Source: JALORV01 sp963703945 (GTDB lineage Bacteria; Pseudomonadota; Gammaproteobacteria; Burkholderiales; Burkholderiaceae_F). From it: DNA of 64,000 bases. The notes below the pieces were generated by a model. It was not told where the DNA came from and ran no database searches. It saw only the letters and a list, made by a program, of their open reading frames with translations. Every line of letters starts with the position of its first letter. Position 1 is the stretch's first letter. The translations under genes and the position numbers were made by a program. The stretch spans positions 1 through 64,000 of the forward strand of contig CAVPGM010000010.1 of assembly GCA_963703945.1 (NCBI GenBank). Reading direction: 5' to 3'. This document shows positions 30,212-41,105 of the stretch, one piece after another.

Positions 30212-31387
30212 TCAACGTCTGCGGCGAACGCGAAAACGCGCCCAGCAGCTAGCAATCAGCAGCAGGACCAATGAGCCTGGCTCAGGCACCTGGGAGGCCA
30301 TTGTGCCTGCGGCTGCGCCCACTGTTCCGAAGTTTTTCCTCCACAGTGTGTAGTCAGCCTGGTCGACGACACCCGCGCCTGCGCCAGTTTCGTCACCATT
30401 TTTGCTGAGATGGTACGTCGTTCCCAAGTAATTTCGCCACACGGCGTAATCGGCGGCGTCCACACTATGGTCGCCATTATAGTCACCGGGTAGCACGGCA
30501 ACTGACGGTGCCATTAGGAACGCAAGTGTGCTTTGGTCAGAAAAGAATTCCGTTCCGCCGTGGATACTTCCAGGCATGACTTTCAATTGGATGTTTCCTC
30601 CCATCGCGGTGTAGTGCTGGACTGCGACGTTCGAATTGGGCCCGATGGGCACGGTTGTGTCGGCGTCGCCGTGGATGTGCCAGATGGGCACGCCCGAAAA
30701 GGCCAGGGGTGCCAGATTGTCAATCGGATTGTATTGCTGAATCTGCGCCTGCATCTGCGCGGGTGTCAGGCCGAACGCAAGGCCCGCGGGAGGGTACGCT
30801 GAAGCCCCGGTTACGTAGAATAATCCCGGCCAGCTTGTGAAATCGACCGCCGGGTAGATGCCTGCGATGCGGTCGACATTCTCGGGATGCCGAAAGGCGT
30901 AGCCGTACGTGATGAGGCCCCCATTGGACACGCCCAACATCCGCGCTTTCTGCGCCAAATTATATTGGGCAACAACATAGTCGTGAAACTGATCATAAAT
31001 ATCGGCTGCTTTGGGGCTTCCCAGCGACGTTCCGACATCATAACCGACCACATGATAGCCTGCGGTGAGCAAGCTTTCGACATAGTCTTTCGCAATGTAA
31101 TTCCCATACGCCGAGGGGAGGGCGAGCCACAGGGGGCTCACCCATACCCACTCCCGCTTCGCGTTAGCACTGCCGTTTGGCGTGATGACATAGCCGACCG
31201 AACCAGCCAAATTGACTCGATTTACGTGGCCGTGGGTGAACACACCATTAATATCGTACTGCTGCTGTGGCATGCCCGCGATGCTAAAATCAGCGGCAGT
31301 TAAGTAGGCGGCGCGGCAATCCTCGACCCAGACAGGCCCGAGAGAGGTGCCGAGCAGAAGTACGGCGAGGACAAAAATGCGGTTCAT
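30212..31387 (-). CDS. Secreted alpha/beta-hydrolase (esterase/peptidase-like) with dockerin-like pair and PEP-CTERM
   Basis: An intact 391-residue exported enzyme starting MNRIFVLAVLLLGTSLG at 31387. Residues 30-290 form an alpha/beta-hydrolase: nucleophile Ser in LGVSNGGLITYGY (GxSxG), Asp in HIHGDADTTVP and His in PGSIHGGTEFF. A dockerin-like pair follows (PGDYNGDHSVDAADYAVW and AGVVDQADYTLWRKNFG), and the tail is a PEP-CTERM tag (VPEPGSLVLLLIASC plus RVRRRR). It probably removes acyl groups from a glycan outside the cell, but a peptidase role cannot be excluded. It is 83 bases upstream of the sialidase-like gene. Confidence 0.85.
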   Translation of the reverse strand: MNRIFVLAVLLLGTSLGPVWVEDCRAAYLTAADFSIAGMPQQQYDINGVFTHGHVNRVNLAGSVGYVITPNGSANAKREWVWVSPLWLALPSAYGNYIAKDYVESLLTAGYHVVGYDVGTSLGSPKAADIYDQFHDYVVAQYNLAQKARMLGVSNGGLITYGYAFRHPENVDRIAGIYPAVDFTSWPGLFYVTGASAYPPAGLAFGLTPAQMQAQIQQYNPIDNLAPLAFSGVPIWHIHGDADTTVPIGPNSNVAVQHYTAMGGNIQLKVMPGSIHGGTEFFSDQSTLAFLMAPSVAVLPGDYNGDHSVDAADYAVWRNYLGTTYHLSKNGDETGAGAGVVDQADYTLWRKNFGTVGAAAGTMASQVPEPGSLVLLLIASCWARFRVRRRR

Positions 31388-31494
31388 AGTTATGGTCCCG
31401 AGGCCAAACGGCATACGACCTATCTTATCCAACATATCGATTTTTAGAACCCGACACAACGAAGCATCACTATTCCATCAAGGACTGACAGTAA

Positions 31495-32858
31495 TTAGTT
31501 CCTAAGCCAAGCTAGTGAGATCTCTTCCAACGACTTGTTCTTCGTTTCCGGGACCCACTTGATCCCGAAGAAAAACGAAACCAAACAGACTGCGCTGAAT
31601 ATCCAGAATGTGCCTCCCGGCGATCCCGTTCGGCGTTCGAAGAATTGGAATAGAATTGGAGTGGCTTGCGTCACCAGATAGGACATAATCCACAGCGTGA
31701 TGGTGCAGACGCACATCGCGCGGGCGCGAATTCGCGTGGGAAAAATCTCGGAGATGAGGAGCCAAGGCAGTGGACCGAGCGCCGTTGCGTAGGCGGCCGC
31801 GCACATGAAAACGGCCAGTAAAATGGGCCAACCCGTAACTCCGGTTACGAAGAACAGGCCGAGCAAGAATGTCGCGACGGCCATTAACAGCGAACAGATA
31901 ATCCACAACGGACGGCGGCCCACACGATCCACCAATAGGAAGCCCACGACGGTAAAAAGCAGGTTCGCCACGTTCGCCAGAATCGCTTGATAAAGTGCGT
32001 CGGTGGCCTGCACGAACCCCGCCTTCTGGAAGATCGTGCTCAAGTAAAAGCTGATCGGCGACCATCCTGCCCATTGATTCAGCGCGGCGACCCCGATGCC
32101 GATGAAGAGGGCCATTCGTATCCCCGGCGACAAGAGCTCGCGAAAGTTCCCCTTCTCCTCGGCCAGGGAACGGCGAATCTCCTCCATCTCAGCAGCGGCG
32201 GCCTCTTCGCCGTTGAAGCGGACCAGGACGCGTAGTGCTTCTTCGTACCTCCCCTTTTCCGCCAGCCAACGCGGACTGAAAGGGACAAAAAACAAGGCCA
32301 CAAAGAACACCAAAACCGGAACGGAAATCGAGGCAAACATCCAACGCCAGCAGGTTTGTTCGGGAAGGCACCCGCAAGGTCGTGCGACAGGATAATCGCA
32401 ATGAGCGCACCCGTAACTATCGCGAATTGGTTAAGCGTCACGATTTTGCCACGCGCTCGTGCCGGAGCGATTTCCGCAAGGTACATCGGCGACGTAACGC
32501 TCGCCAGACCGACTCCGATGCCTCCCACAAAGCGAAACAGATTGAACTGCCAAAGCATTTGCGGCAGCACCGTGCCGATGGCCGAGACGCCGAACAGCAA
32601 TGCCGATATCATCAAGGTGCGCTTGCGGCCGATCGCGTCGCACAACCAACCACCGAACAACGGTCCGGCGAGACAACCCAACAGCGCACTACCTATGGCA
32701 AAGCCAAACTGGGCCGACGTCATCTCGAACGCCGTGCGAAGAAACGGTTGCGCTCCGACGATGATATTCAGGTCATAACCAAAGAGGAATCCGCCTGCCG
32801 CTGCAATAAATGCCACGACAACCGTATATGCCATTCGAGAACTGTTCTCGTTCGACAC
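31495..32858 (-). CDS. MFS sugar porter, frameshifted
   Basis: A 12-helix major facilitator of the sugar porter subfamily. The N-terminal half starts MSNENSSRMAYTVVVAF and has GGFLFGYDLNIIVGAQ and DAIGRKRTLM; the frame then loses one base near 32362 and continues RWMFASISVPVLVFFVALF. The second half has PFSPRWLAEKGRYEEAL (the PESPRWL motif), DRVGRRPLWI, and ends VPETKNKSLEEISLAW, the classic PETK motif. It would bring monosaccharides into the cytoplasm by proton symport. It is 14 bases downstream of the GH127-like gene, consistent with co-transcription. Confidence 0.88.
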
Positions 32859-32872
32859 GTACTACCTACCTC

Positions 32873-34741
32873 TTACCAATCGATCGTCTTGTAAGGCGAG
32901 AATTGAGTTGTGGTCTTCATGGGTGCCCTATCTTCGGCGTACTTTGCTCGCTGATAGAGTGGGAAACCCCGGGAAGGGTCGCGTGGCTCAATATCGACGA
33001 GCGTATTTCCGCGGAATCGCATTGTGTATTTGCGGGGCTCAGGCTGCGGCGCCCAAGCAGAGCCGGGATTCGTGCATTCCTGCCAAAACTCGTTCTCTCG
33101 CCAGTTCAGCGTCCACGTTTCCACCGTTTCCACGACGGGAAAAGTGATCTCCAACTCGCAATTGGAGCGAAGCTCGTCGAACATAAGATACCGACCGGTG
33201 CGCGAGGATTTTGCCGCGTTGCCGTCGATGCGGGCGTCGACCGAGTTCAGATCAACCCAGAGCGGAATCCGCACGGCGATGTGCTTGGCCGATTTGTTGC
33301 GAATCACAACCTTGCCCTCATACGGCAAATAGCTGGCGATATCCAGCCATGGTGAAGAGCGATTCAACAGCAGATTGATCTGTGCATTGCCGTCTTCGCA
33401 CCGCACGATAGCGTCCCACGCCGCGTACAAGGCCGGCACGCAAGTGCCTGTGCAGCAAATCGTATAGAGCATGCACGATTCAGGAATCAACGTTGGGTGA
33501 GAGGAGTCCGACCAAAAGGCGCCGACCGATCGCTCAATCGCGCGGTCCTGCGATTCGAGGTGGGGATCGAATGGTCCCTTGGTGAAGTCGTTCTTGCCGC
33601 GCCCTTGTGGCATGCTAAGGGTAAGCTGGTGCAGCTTTTCGGCGTCGGTAAGTTGCATCTCGGTCAATTGGTTGCGGATGTATTGGTCGGCATCCTCCCA
33701 GTAGTCGCCCACGCCCAGGTCGCTCAACTTGATGGCCAGGAAGGTCATGTCACCCGTTGAACAGGTTTCGCCGAATGCCCCGATCCGAGCCAAGCCGAAC
33801 GTGCGAAAGTACTCATATCCACTCCGCACGAATTCCATGAGCCGAACGTCGTTGGTCTGCTCCGCGTAGCAAAGAAGTCCCTTTAACATCGTCAAATAGG
33901 AATGATGATGTCCGTCGAACTGAGCTCGCTCCGATCCGACGACCGCCTTGGGAGACGCTTCCGGTTGCCAGTACTTTTGTTGAAGCGCATAGTCCGCCAA
34001 TGGACGGCACAATTGCATCGGATTCTCCCGTGTCGAATACTGCGACCATCGGCTGAGCGAATGAATCGCTAATCCTGAAACAAAAACAGTCCATCCATGG
34101 CGGATGACGCCGAGCTGCGAATTCCCCAAATCAGGCTCCGGATCCCAATAAAAGGCGCCTTTTCCCTCGACGTGGGTGGCGGCATTCAGTTGGCGTCGAG
34201 CAAATTCATCGGAAATTGTGATCAATTCGGGTTTCGGATCGACTTGATAAAGGGCCATGATCCCCAATCGGCCCAAGTCGATTCCTGATGGGATTTTGGG
34301 GTCGCGCTCCGACAAATAGTTGAGCATACCAGCGATGGTCAAGCGGTCGATCTCGAGGTTGTCGCGACTTCCGCTCATCTGCCGCGCCATGACCAACCCT
34401 TCGATCATGCTTCCCCAATTCGGCGGCCCCATCTCGAAATGCGCTAGATAGGGCGGATTAGCATTGAAGAAGTTTTGTCCATAACTCGCATAACCCTTTT
34501 CGGCGTTAAGGAACGTCGTCAATGCTCCAACCGCCAGTTTGCCCCGCTCGGCCAGGTCGAGTGTATCCGGAACCAACGCTTCGCTGTAATCGCCTTTCGG
34601 AGCCGTGTCAAGAGTAGCACTTAGAGCCTCCACATCGACCCCGCCAATTTCAGTTGCCTTGGCTTGGTGGTCGACGAAGTTACAGATGAATATGCCAAGC
34701 AGCAGGGCGACTCTGAATTCTTGAAGGTGTGCAGGCGACAT
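32873..34741 (-). CDS. GH127-like (beta-L-arabinofuranosidase type) glycosidase, copy 1
   Basis: An intact 622-residue protein with a short hydrophobic N-terminus (VALLLGIFICNFV). It contains an alpha/alpha-barrel and a C-terminal beta-sandwich as in family PF07944/GH127. The zinc-site residues of characterised GH127 enzymes, Glu-x-Cys plus Cys-Cys, are visible as FGETCSTGDM (Glu325, Cys327) and YTICCTGTC (Cys429, Cys430); one of the paired cysteines would be the nucleophile. Other blocks shared with the copies at 39089 and 41187 are VPDTLDLAERGKLAVGAL and NLLLNRSSPWLDIASYLPY. Its substrate is probably an L-arabinose-like sugar, but this clade is distant from tested enzymes. Confidence 0.8.
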   Translation of the reverse strand: MSPAHLQEFRVALLLGIFICNFVDHQAKATEIGGVDVEALSATLDTAPKGDYSEALVPDTLDLAERGKLAVGALTTFLNAEKGYASYGQNFFNANPPYLAHFEMGPPNWGSMIEGLVMARQMSGSRDNLEIDRLTIAGMLNYLSERDPKIPSGIDLGRLGIMALYQVDPKPELITISDEFARRQLNAATHVEGKGAFYWDPEPDLGNSQLGVIRHGWTVFVSGLAIHSLSRWSQYSTRENPMQLCRPLADYALQQKYWQPEASPKAVVGSERAQFDGHHHSYLTMLKGLLCYAEQTNDVRLMEFVRSGYEYFRTFGLARIGAFGETCSTGDMTFLAIKLSDLGVGDYWEDADQYIRNQLTEMQLTDAEKLHQLTLSMPQGRGKNDFTKGPFDPHLESQDRAIERSVGAFWSDSSHPTLIPESCMLYTICCTGTCVPALYAAWDAIVRCEDGNAQINLLLNRSSPWLDIASYLPYEGKVVIRNKSAKHIAVRIPLWVDLNSVDARIDGNAAKSSRTGRYLMFDELRSNCELEITFPVVETVETWTLNWRENEFWQECTNPGSAWAPQPEPRKYTMRFRGNTLVDIEPRDPSRGFPLYQRAKYAEDRAPMKTTTQFSPYKTIDW

Positions 34742-34889
34742 CTGGTGTTGGTCCTATGTCACGTTGTACGGAGGCTTGCCAAATTCGTTGTTTCCCAGGT
34801 ACAAGTCACGCACGGCGAACATGCCTCGGGTCAGCCAACGGTCGCAATAGTCGTGCATCACATCTGGTGGATTGCAGTCGAATGAAACG

Positions 34890-36124
34890 TCAGAACATCA
34901 CCGGGAGAGCTTCCAGCTGGCGTAGCAGGTGGCTACGCCGCCAGCGAATTTGATCCCCGGCCAACCGAAGCTCCGGCATACGCCGAAGTATTCTGGTAAA
35001 GGCCACTTGTGCCTCCATTTGTGCCAGCGCCGCGCCGAGGCAATAGTGAATGCCCACGCCAAACGCCACATGGGGATTTGGCTTGCGCTCGACATCGAAC
35101 CGTTGCGGAGCGTCGAAAACTTGCGGATCGCGGTTGGCGGCGGCAAGCATGAGAATGAGCGTGTCGCCCCTGCGAATGTGACGCCCTTCCCATTCAAAAT
35201 CATTCTGGGCGGCCCGAGTTACGCCCTTGAACGGCCCGTCAAATCGCAACATCTCTTCCACCGCGGTCTTGACCAGTTCTGGTTTTTGACGAAGTCTTTG
35301 CCATTCGTCCCGGAAAGTCAGCAAGTCGAGCGTGCCGTTGGCGATCAGAGTCATCGTTGTCTCCCATCCACCGTGGATGACCGTGATCAAAAGCGACAGG
35401 ATGCGCTGATCAGGGATCTCGGGGCGTTCGCATGCAATTTGACCATCTCGGTGATCAGGTCCTCACGCGGTTGCTTACGGCGATCCTCGACGACCTCCCG
35501 CAAGTAGTCAGTGATCTTGACGTAGGTTGCCAGCGCACGATTCGCCAGAGCGAAATCATTCTGATCGCTTCCCAGGAAATCAAACGCGTGGTTGATCCAC
35601 TCGACGAACATGACTCGGTCGTCACGGGGAATTCCTAGCATGTCAACGATGATCGAAGAGGACAGTGGCTGCGAAAAATCATGTAGCATGTCCATCCGAC
35701 CCCGCGGCAGATTTTCCTCGATAAGGCCATCCACGATTCGCTCGATGGCCGGCCGTAGATCCTCGATAACTCGCCGGGTGAACGAGTCGCCAAGGAAACT
35801 ACGCTGTTCGGTATGCGGGGGCGGATTCATGTACGACATGAACCGCTCATAGAAGCCGGCAAGTGATTCCAACGCCTTCTGCTGCTCGAGCGTAAATTTC
35901 GCAATGTGGCTGCGGGCCCGATCGCTGCCTCCGCCAATGCAAGCGTGCTTGCCGGCCTCCTTGACCAGAGCGTAGCTGGTGACGATCCAGGCTTGGAATC
36001 CGTCACTCCAGTGGATCGGATCGTCTTCCCGCAGCCGATTCCATACCTGGTGCGGATCTTGTGCGTATTCCTCCCGTTGCAAATGGTCGTCAAGTCGGAG
36101 GCTCACCGCGTGCCTTACTGTCAC
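34890..36124 (-). CDS. Cytochrome P450, frameshifted
   Basis: A soluble bacterial class P450 of about 410 residues. It opens with a GTG at 36124 (MTVRHAVSLRLDDHLQREE). Helix C region is NPPPHTEQRSFLGDSF; the frame changes at a CCCC run near 35412. Helix I is ITVIHGGWETTMTLIANG (GxET), helix K is VEEMLRFDGP (ExxR), and the haem loop is FGVGIHYCLGAALAQ with the Cys thiolate ligand. It needs a ferredoxin and reductase, neither of which is in the window. P450s in marine glycan loci remove methyl groups from 6-O-methyl-galactose; that role is possible here but inferred only from the neighbours. Confidence 0.9.
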
Positions 36125-36606
36125 TTCGAATTCATCTGCACATCAAACGTGTTGCTACCCGATACGATATTCACTTCCAGGATCGACTCCCTGTTGTATT
36201 TCAAAGGTGCCTTATCCGACCAGGCATCGACCATTCCCGCTTCACTTTGATTGGTACCGGCGCCGCCCGTCTGAGGCGCATCCGGGTTGATTTCGGTGAC
36301 AACTACGGCTCCCCCCATGGGCGATGGGATCTTGTGACCAGTTTTGTAAGGAATGTAAACCTCGACTCGATGTCGGCCCAAACTCGGACCTTTCTCGCGA
36401 CCGATGTCGTATTTCCCGTCGACTATGTCACCTCCTGCTGAAGGGCCCCCACTCTCTTCGAGCGATACCATGCGAATTGATCCGGATGTAACTGGCGCGG
36501 CATCAAGCGACACATTACCTCGAATCGAAGCCCGCTCGAGCCCCGATTTACCGCACCCGTTGGCAAAGATGCATGACAACAATACTACCAGGAGAAATCG
36601 CGACAT
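36121..36606 (-). CDS. Small lipoprotein with carboxypeptidase-regulatory-like fold
   Basis: A 161-residue lipoprotein: FLLVVLLSCIFANGCGKSG carries the lipobox ANGC. The remainder has the beta-sandwich pattern ASIRGNVSLDAAPVTSGSI and GRHRVEVYIPY, similar to the lipoprotein at 16945. Its stop codon overlaps the GTG of the P450 gene in the arrangement GTGA, which points to translational coupling. It is the second gene of the leftward run, after the DUF1559 gene. Function unknown. Confidence 0.8.
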   Translation of the reverse strand: MSRFLLVVLLSCIFANGCGKSGLERASIRGNVSLDAAPVTSGSIRMVSLEESGGPSAGGDIVDGKYDIGREKGPSLGRHRVEVYIPYKTGHKIPSPMGGAVVVTEINPDAPQTGGAGTNQSEAGMVDAWSDKAPLKYNRESILEVNIVSGSNTFDVQMNSK

Positions 36607-36812
36607 GATTCGGAATCAGGTTGATGCTTGTAGCCTGGCCGACTTTGTTTTTCATCGTCTCCTCGCAAATCCCCTTGGTTTAGACCCACGGCCGGAGACC
36701 AAAAACAACCGACGTGAGCCGATCGAACGATAATCCCATCGTCGCGCGACTTCGGCAACCATCATTCAGCCATCATGCTTATCCGCCAGCGTTCCGCCAT
36801 GACACCTTGGCA

Positions 36813-37853
36813 CTACGGCTGGAATGACTTCGCTTCTTCGCCACCCATGGTCGTCATACCGCGCCACATCTCAAGATCGATGTCGTTGGAAACAAAATGC
36901 GTGCTGCCATCGGCCATCAGGATGTGGACGCCGCTCGGGTGCACGCTGCGGGCCGCTGCCGTGGAGTCCCGCCAGGCTATGTCACTGGTGGGGCGACAAG
37001 GACGGTTGATCTCTGGATGATTGGAACCTGGAGTACAATTGTCGGGATCCAAAACGTCCGGAGCGGAACTGTTGGGTGTTTCCTGCGTAAACAGTATTCC
37101 GCGGCCGGGACCGCAAGTCCAAAACATTCCTCGCGCAGGGTAACCGGTCACGCATTCGCCAAATACCATGGTCTTGCTCGACCCATCCGAGATTTGCCCC
37201 ATTCTTGCACCCCGGTTAGCACCGAAGACTGCTCGCAGTGGTTTGCGCGGCAGGGGAGGCACGGGATCCAACGGAGCGGGCTTTGGTCGCTCCTCGTACG
37301 CGGATATGTCACCATGCTTCAGACCACTAAAGAATGCGAGGTAGTTGCTAGTAGCAAGACCGCGGACATCGACTGTACCCTCGATTCGTTTTGTCCCTTC
37401 CCCGTCGCTCGGGCAGACAAACATGGGAACAATTGCCTCGAGAACCTCTCTCGGCCATCCTGTGCACGGATCGCTCTTTTCGTACGGCCAAGCATACCAT
37501 TCCCGATCAAAATCCATTTGATCATACAATGCTGTCAATTCCAGGTAGGGATATATTTGCACCATGTACGAAATCTGAGGATCACAGCCAACTTCGAAGG
37601 CCCCAGATGGACAAGCACCATGACAAGGGGAAGTCTTGGTGTTCATAAACCCCTTTGGAAAGCTGCCGCGGGCGGAGATGTAATTGTGCAGCGCAATCCC
37701 GATCTGCCTCAAGTTGTTGCCACACTGGGTGCGCCGGGCCGATTCCCGCGCCGCCTGCACCGCCGGCAATAGCAAGGCCACCAGGATGCCGATAATGGCG
37801 ATCACCACCAATAACTCGACGAGGGTGAAACCGCGCCATTTGGAGACAGGCAT
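36813..37853 (-). CDS. DUF1559 type II pseudopilin-like protein
   Basis: An intact protein of 346 residues from the ATG at 37853 (MPVSKWRGFTLVELLVVIA). The prepilin cleavage point is before FTLVE, followed by LLLPAVQAARESARRTQC and GNNLRQIGIALHNYISARG. The C-terminus has SGVHILMADGSTHFVSNDI, the closing DUF1559 block. It is the first gene of the leftward run towards the sialidase-like gene and probably encodes a surface or secretion-linked pseudopilin. An upstream in-frame start at 37946 exists but gives an unusual leader. Confidence 0.92.
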   Translation of the reverse strand: MPVSKWRGFTLVELLVVIAIIGILVALLLPAVQAARESARRTQCGNNLRQIGIALHNYISARGSFPKGFMNTKTSPCHGACPSGAFEVGCDPQISYMVQIYPYLELTALYDQMDFDREWYAWPYEKSDPCTGWPREVLEAIVPMFVCPSDGEGTKRIEGTVDVRGLATSNYLAFFSGLKHGDISAYEERPKPAPLDPVPPLPRKPLRAVFGANRGARMGQISDGSSKTMVFGECVTGYPARGMFWTCGPGRGILFTQETPNSSAPDVLDPDNCTPGSNHPEINRPCRPTSDIAWRDSTAAARSVHPSGVHILMADGSTHFVSNDIDLEMWRGMTTMGGEEAKSFQP

Positions 37854-39088
37854 TCTAGTTGCTCCAACCGATCGCCACCCACTGAAATCGCCGTGCGGCG
37901 AGAAGAGGCGCAGTAAGCCTAGCCGCTCTTCGCACATCTCTCGCAATTAGCCTTCGCATGACTATTCCCTCTCTGGTGGACTGTCGACTTACGATTCAAC
38001 AACTCCAAATCGACATTCGCTTGCTACTTCACGCACGATGCACTGCTTAATTCGGCGACACCACATTCGTTCGACCGCTACGGCATTGACGACGCTGTGA
38101 CATAGGCCCATTGCCCGGTAAAGCAACAGAATTCGACCCGACAGCGCATTGTGGCCGGTCGCCGCCACGTTTTCAGAAGCGATCAGTTCGTTGGCTCTCC
38201 ACCATTCGCTACAGAACGACGCAAATACGTTCAACGCGCGGAGAGGTGCCACGACCAGTCCATGAACGTCGCAGGCGGCGGCTGACCGACTCACGCCAGC
38301 CCATTTGGCCGGCGTGTTCATCATAAGCCATGTGAAGGGTTTTCCAGTAAGACTCGCCATGGCAAACCCGCCTGTGCCGATCGGCCCGCCTGGACTGCTG
38401 TCAGCCGTTGCTCGACGAGACGGAACTGTCTAGGAGTTCCGCCTTCCCGCCTGTAACGCCATTTGCCTCCCCCCCAGAGTCGACTAAACAGGTTCGGTTG
38501 ACAACGGTGCCAGTCGCTGGTTTAATCATACTAACACGCTTTAGTAAGCGTTGCAAGACTTCCGGAGATAGTTTCGGCTTCGGTGATCGTCACGGCGGTA
38601 TCATGCAGTCTGGTAGGCAGCCGGGTCCTACGCCTTCGTTCGCGTTTTCTGTAGGGTGCCCACTGTCAGCGTTGGTTTCCCAACGGTCAGCGAGCCCGAG
38701 TCAGTCCACGGAGATTCGTCTTCGCCGGCTCGCTTCTTGCTGTGTTAATCAGTCAACGCTTGGCCGATTCGCCGCAATGACGTTGGTGGTAGTGTGCGCC
38801 TTACCTTTTCCGGAGTGCTGTTCAAGGGGTTCCTGCTGCCGTACGGGCCGTGGAGATGGTGTGATGAGGTCTTCGAACTGGATGGACGAATACCAGCAAC
38901 GAGAAGATGCGGATCAAATAAATTTGGGATTGAGGCCTTCCAGTTTGTGCCCGACTTCCAACTTTCGCTGACACAGATAATGTGGAGCACAACCTGCTGA
39001 ATTTTGCAAAGTGCGCCACTCTGCGATTGCTTCCGCTCGTTTTGGCAATCACTTTGAGCAGTAGTCAATTCGTCGCAAAGGACAGAAT
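37854..39088. other. Large intergenic region between divergent glycan operons
   Basis: About 1.2 kb without a supported gene. Open frames here, for example on the minus strand at 37989-38360, show no recognisable family and odd composition. The region lies between the leftward DUF1559 gene and the rightward GH127-like gene, so it probably holds both promoters. It contains the perfect inverted repeat listed separately at 38529-38546. Confidence 0.5.
38529..38546. promoter_or_regulatory. Candidate operator palindrome
   Basis: TACTAA and TTAGTA form a perfect inverted repeat with a six-base spacer (CACGCT), inside an AT-rich patch in an otherwise GC-rich region. The size fits a dimeric LacI- or GntR-type repressor. 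It lies between two divergent gene runs. No regulator gene is recognised next to it, so the assignment is only structural. Confidence 0.35.
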
Positions 39089-41105
39089 ATGGTCACCCGT
39101 CGATCATTTATCATCAACACTACGGCTTTCGTGGCGGCGGGCTCTGGAGCTCTGGTCGGCGGATTCTCTTCACTTGAACATCTGGGCTTCGCAATGGACG
39201 CTGACAAAGAATCTGCGGCTGTTCCGTCACCTTCGCCCGACACGCTGGACTTGGCAGAGCATGGCCGGCTGGCGATCAACGGCCTGCTCGGCTCGCTCGA
39301 TCCCAGGCGGACTACGAGTGCGCCTTTCTAAACATCCTCGACGTGCATCCCGGCCTACATGCTGCATTGGAGTACGATGGTAAGCGGGGTGATGCCGAAG
39401 TTCGTCGCGGCGCTGCCGATGCTCCGCCCGATGAGGGGCAGCGATCAGGACCGGGATCGAGCAGGGGTTCATGGACGCCATGGTGCGGAACATGGCAGAG
39501 GATGGACTGGTCTGTACGACCGAGCGACAAGAGTCGCGTCCGTGGAATGTGGGAGTGTATTATGGAGCCAGATTGGGACGAAGACTATGCCAATATGGCA
39601 GGCAACGGGCGCCGATCACGGGACTGCTCTTTTGGCACCAATCGACGGGCGATGAAGTTTGGCTCGAGCGCGCCAACGGACTGCCGAGCGGATGCTCGAA
39701 TTAGCGATTGTCGACGGCGAGCGAAGCGTGGTATCCGAATCCTGGCGTCGGCAACGATTTCTCCTATCCGCGCAAGAGTGGCTGGACGACTCGCAAGCCA
39801 CCGCAGTCTGCCAACGAGGGCTTCGAGGGAGGCGCGATGTTCTACCAGTTCCAGCCCTTGCGAGGCTTCACCCGCTACTATCAGGCCACCGGGGACGAAC
39901 GCTTTCTCGACTGAGCCGGAAGTTTGCCAAACTGGGCCTGCAGCCCAAGTTCTGGGGCGGAGCCGGTGACATGGAGTCGCATGCCAGCGCGGAGCGAGGC
40001 CACTTCCATCTGCACTTCCACGCCTCGATGGCTGCTGTGCGAGACGTGCTGGACTACGCCCTGGTCGCCAACGACTACGAGGCGAGGAGTTGCGCACAAC
40101 TCGTACAACTATGCCCGACAGACCGGCATCAAGCGATTGGGGCTGTTTCCGACAGACGGCGAGGGGACTGAAGGTTGCTCAATCGCCGATATGATCGGCA
40201 TGGCCGTCACATTGAGCGACGCCGGGCTCGGCGACTATTGGGACGACGTAGAGATGTACGCCCGTAACGGCTTACTTTGTGCCCAAGCCACCGATCTGGA
40301 TGAGCTTAAGCGAGTTTCCATGGCCGGCAGCGATCGGCCACCGATGTCTAGCGACGCAAAGCTGGCGGGACACTTCGACTCGCGATTCCACGGCAATAAC
40401 AAGGGCGTATTGCCGGGCCAGGAGGTTTACGACCGCGTCCTCGAGCGCACGATCGGGGCGTTCGGCCACGTGGTTGTGCGCGCTACCAGACGCCAATGAT
40501 GATGCAATGTTGCACGGGAAACTGCTGTCAGGCGCTCTACTATGCCTGGGAGGGAATCCTCAGACGCAATGGCGATGACTCAGTGGCGGTAAACCTCTGG
40601 CTCAATCGCCGTTCACCCTGGGTCGATGTGTTATCGTGGCAACCCTACGAGGGAAAGCTGACGGTGCAAAACAAGGGGATGCGTCAAATCAGTATCCGTA
40701 AGCCGGGCTGGGCTGCAGCCCGGACTATTCGGTGCCAAGTCGATGGGACGGATGTTAAGCCGAAATGGAGCGGCAATCGATTGATTTTCAATGGGCTCAA
40801 GGGCAGGGAGCTAATAACGCTGAATACGCCACTGCTCGCCGAAAGTGCTGAATACACGTTGGTCAACGTCAGCAAGCCAATGGATTCGACCGAACGCTAC
40901 GGGATCAAGTTCAAGGGGTCGACGGCAGTTAAGGTGGAGCGCACATCCCTCGGTAAGGAAAACTCTGACTATTACAAGGGCCAGGTCGACCACGACTGGT
41001 ACCGCATATTCCGCCGCGAGCAGATGCTCGCAGATCATGTCGCCGATGAGACCAATGCCCGCTTACATCCACGGCGAGCGGCTGATTCGCTGGACCGTTG
41101 TCTAG
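39089..41105 (+). CDS. GH127-like glycosidase, copy 2, heavily frameshifted
   Basis: Starts MVTRRSFIINTTAFVAAGS, a Tat signal, then SPDTLDLAEHGRLAINGLL as in the other copies. At least six frame changes follow. Readable pieces in order are RPWNVGVYYGA, EDYANMAGNGR, NEGFEGGAMFYQFQPLRGF, HASMAAVRDVLDYALVAND, FPTDGEGTEGCSIADMIGM (Glu-x-Cys of the zinc site), LGDYWDDVEMYARNGLL, MMQCCTGNCCQALYYAWEG (paired cysteines) and NLWLNRRSPWVDVLSWQPY. The last frame ends IHGERLIRWTVV at 41105. Net length is one base over a multiple of three. It is either a decayed copy or the worst-sequenced gene of this set. Confidence 0.7.

Noticed and set aside
37989..38360. Possible small regulator gene on the minus strand
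   Set aside because: A phrase like AKWAGVSRSAAA recalls an HTH, but the rest has no family pattern and no ribosome binding site.
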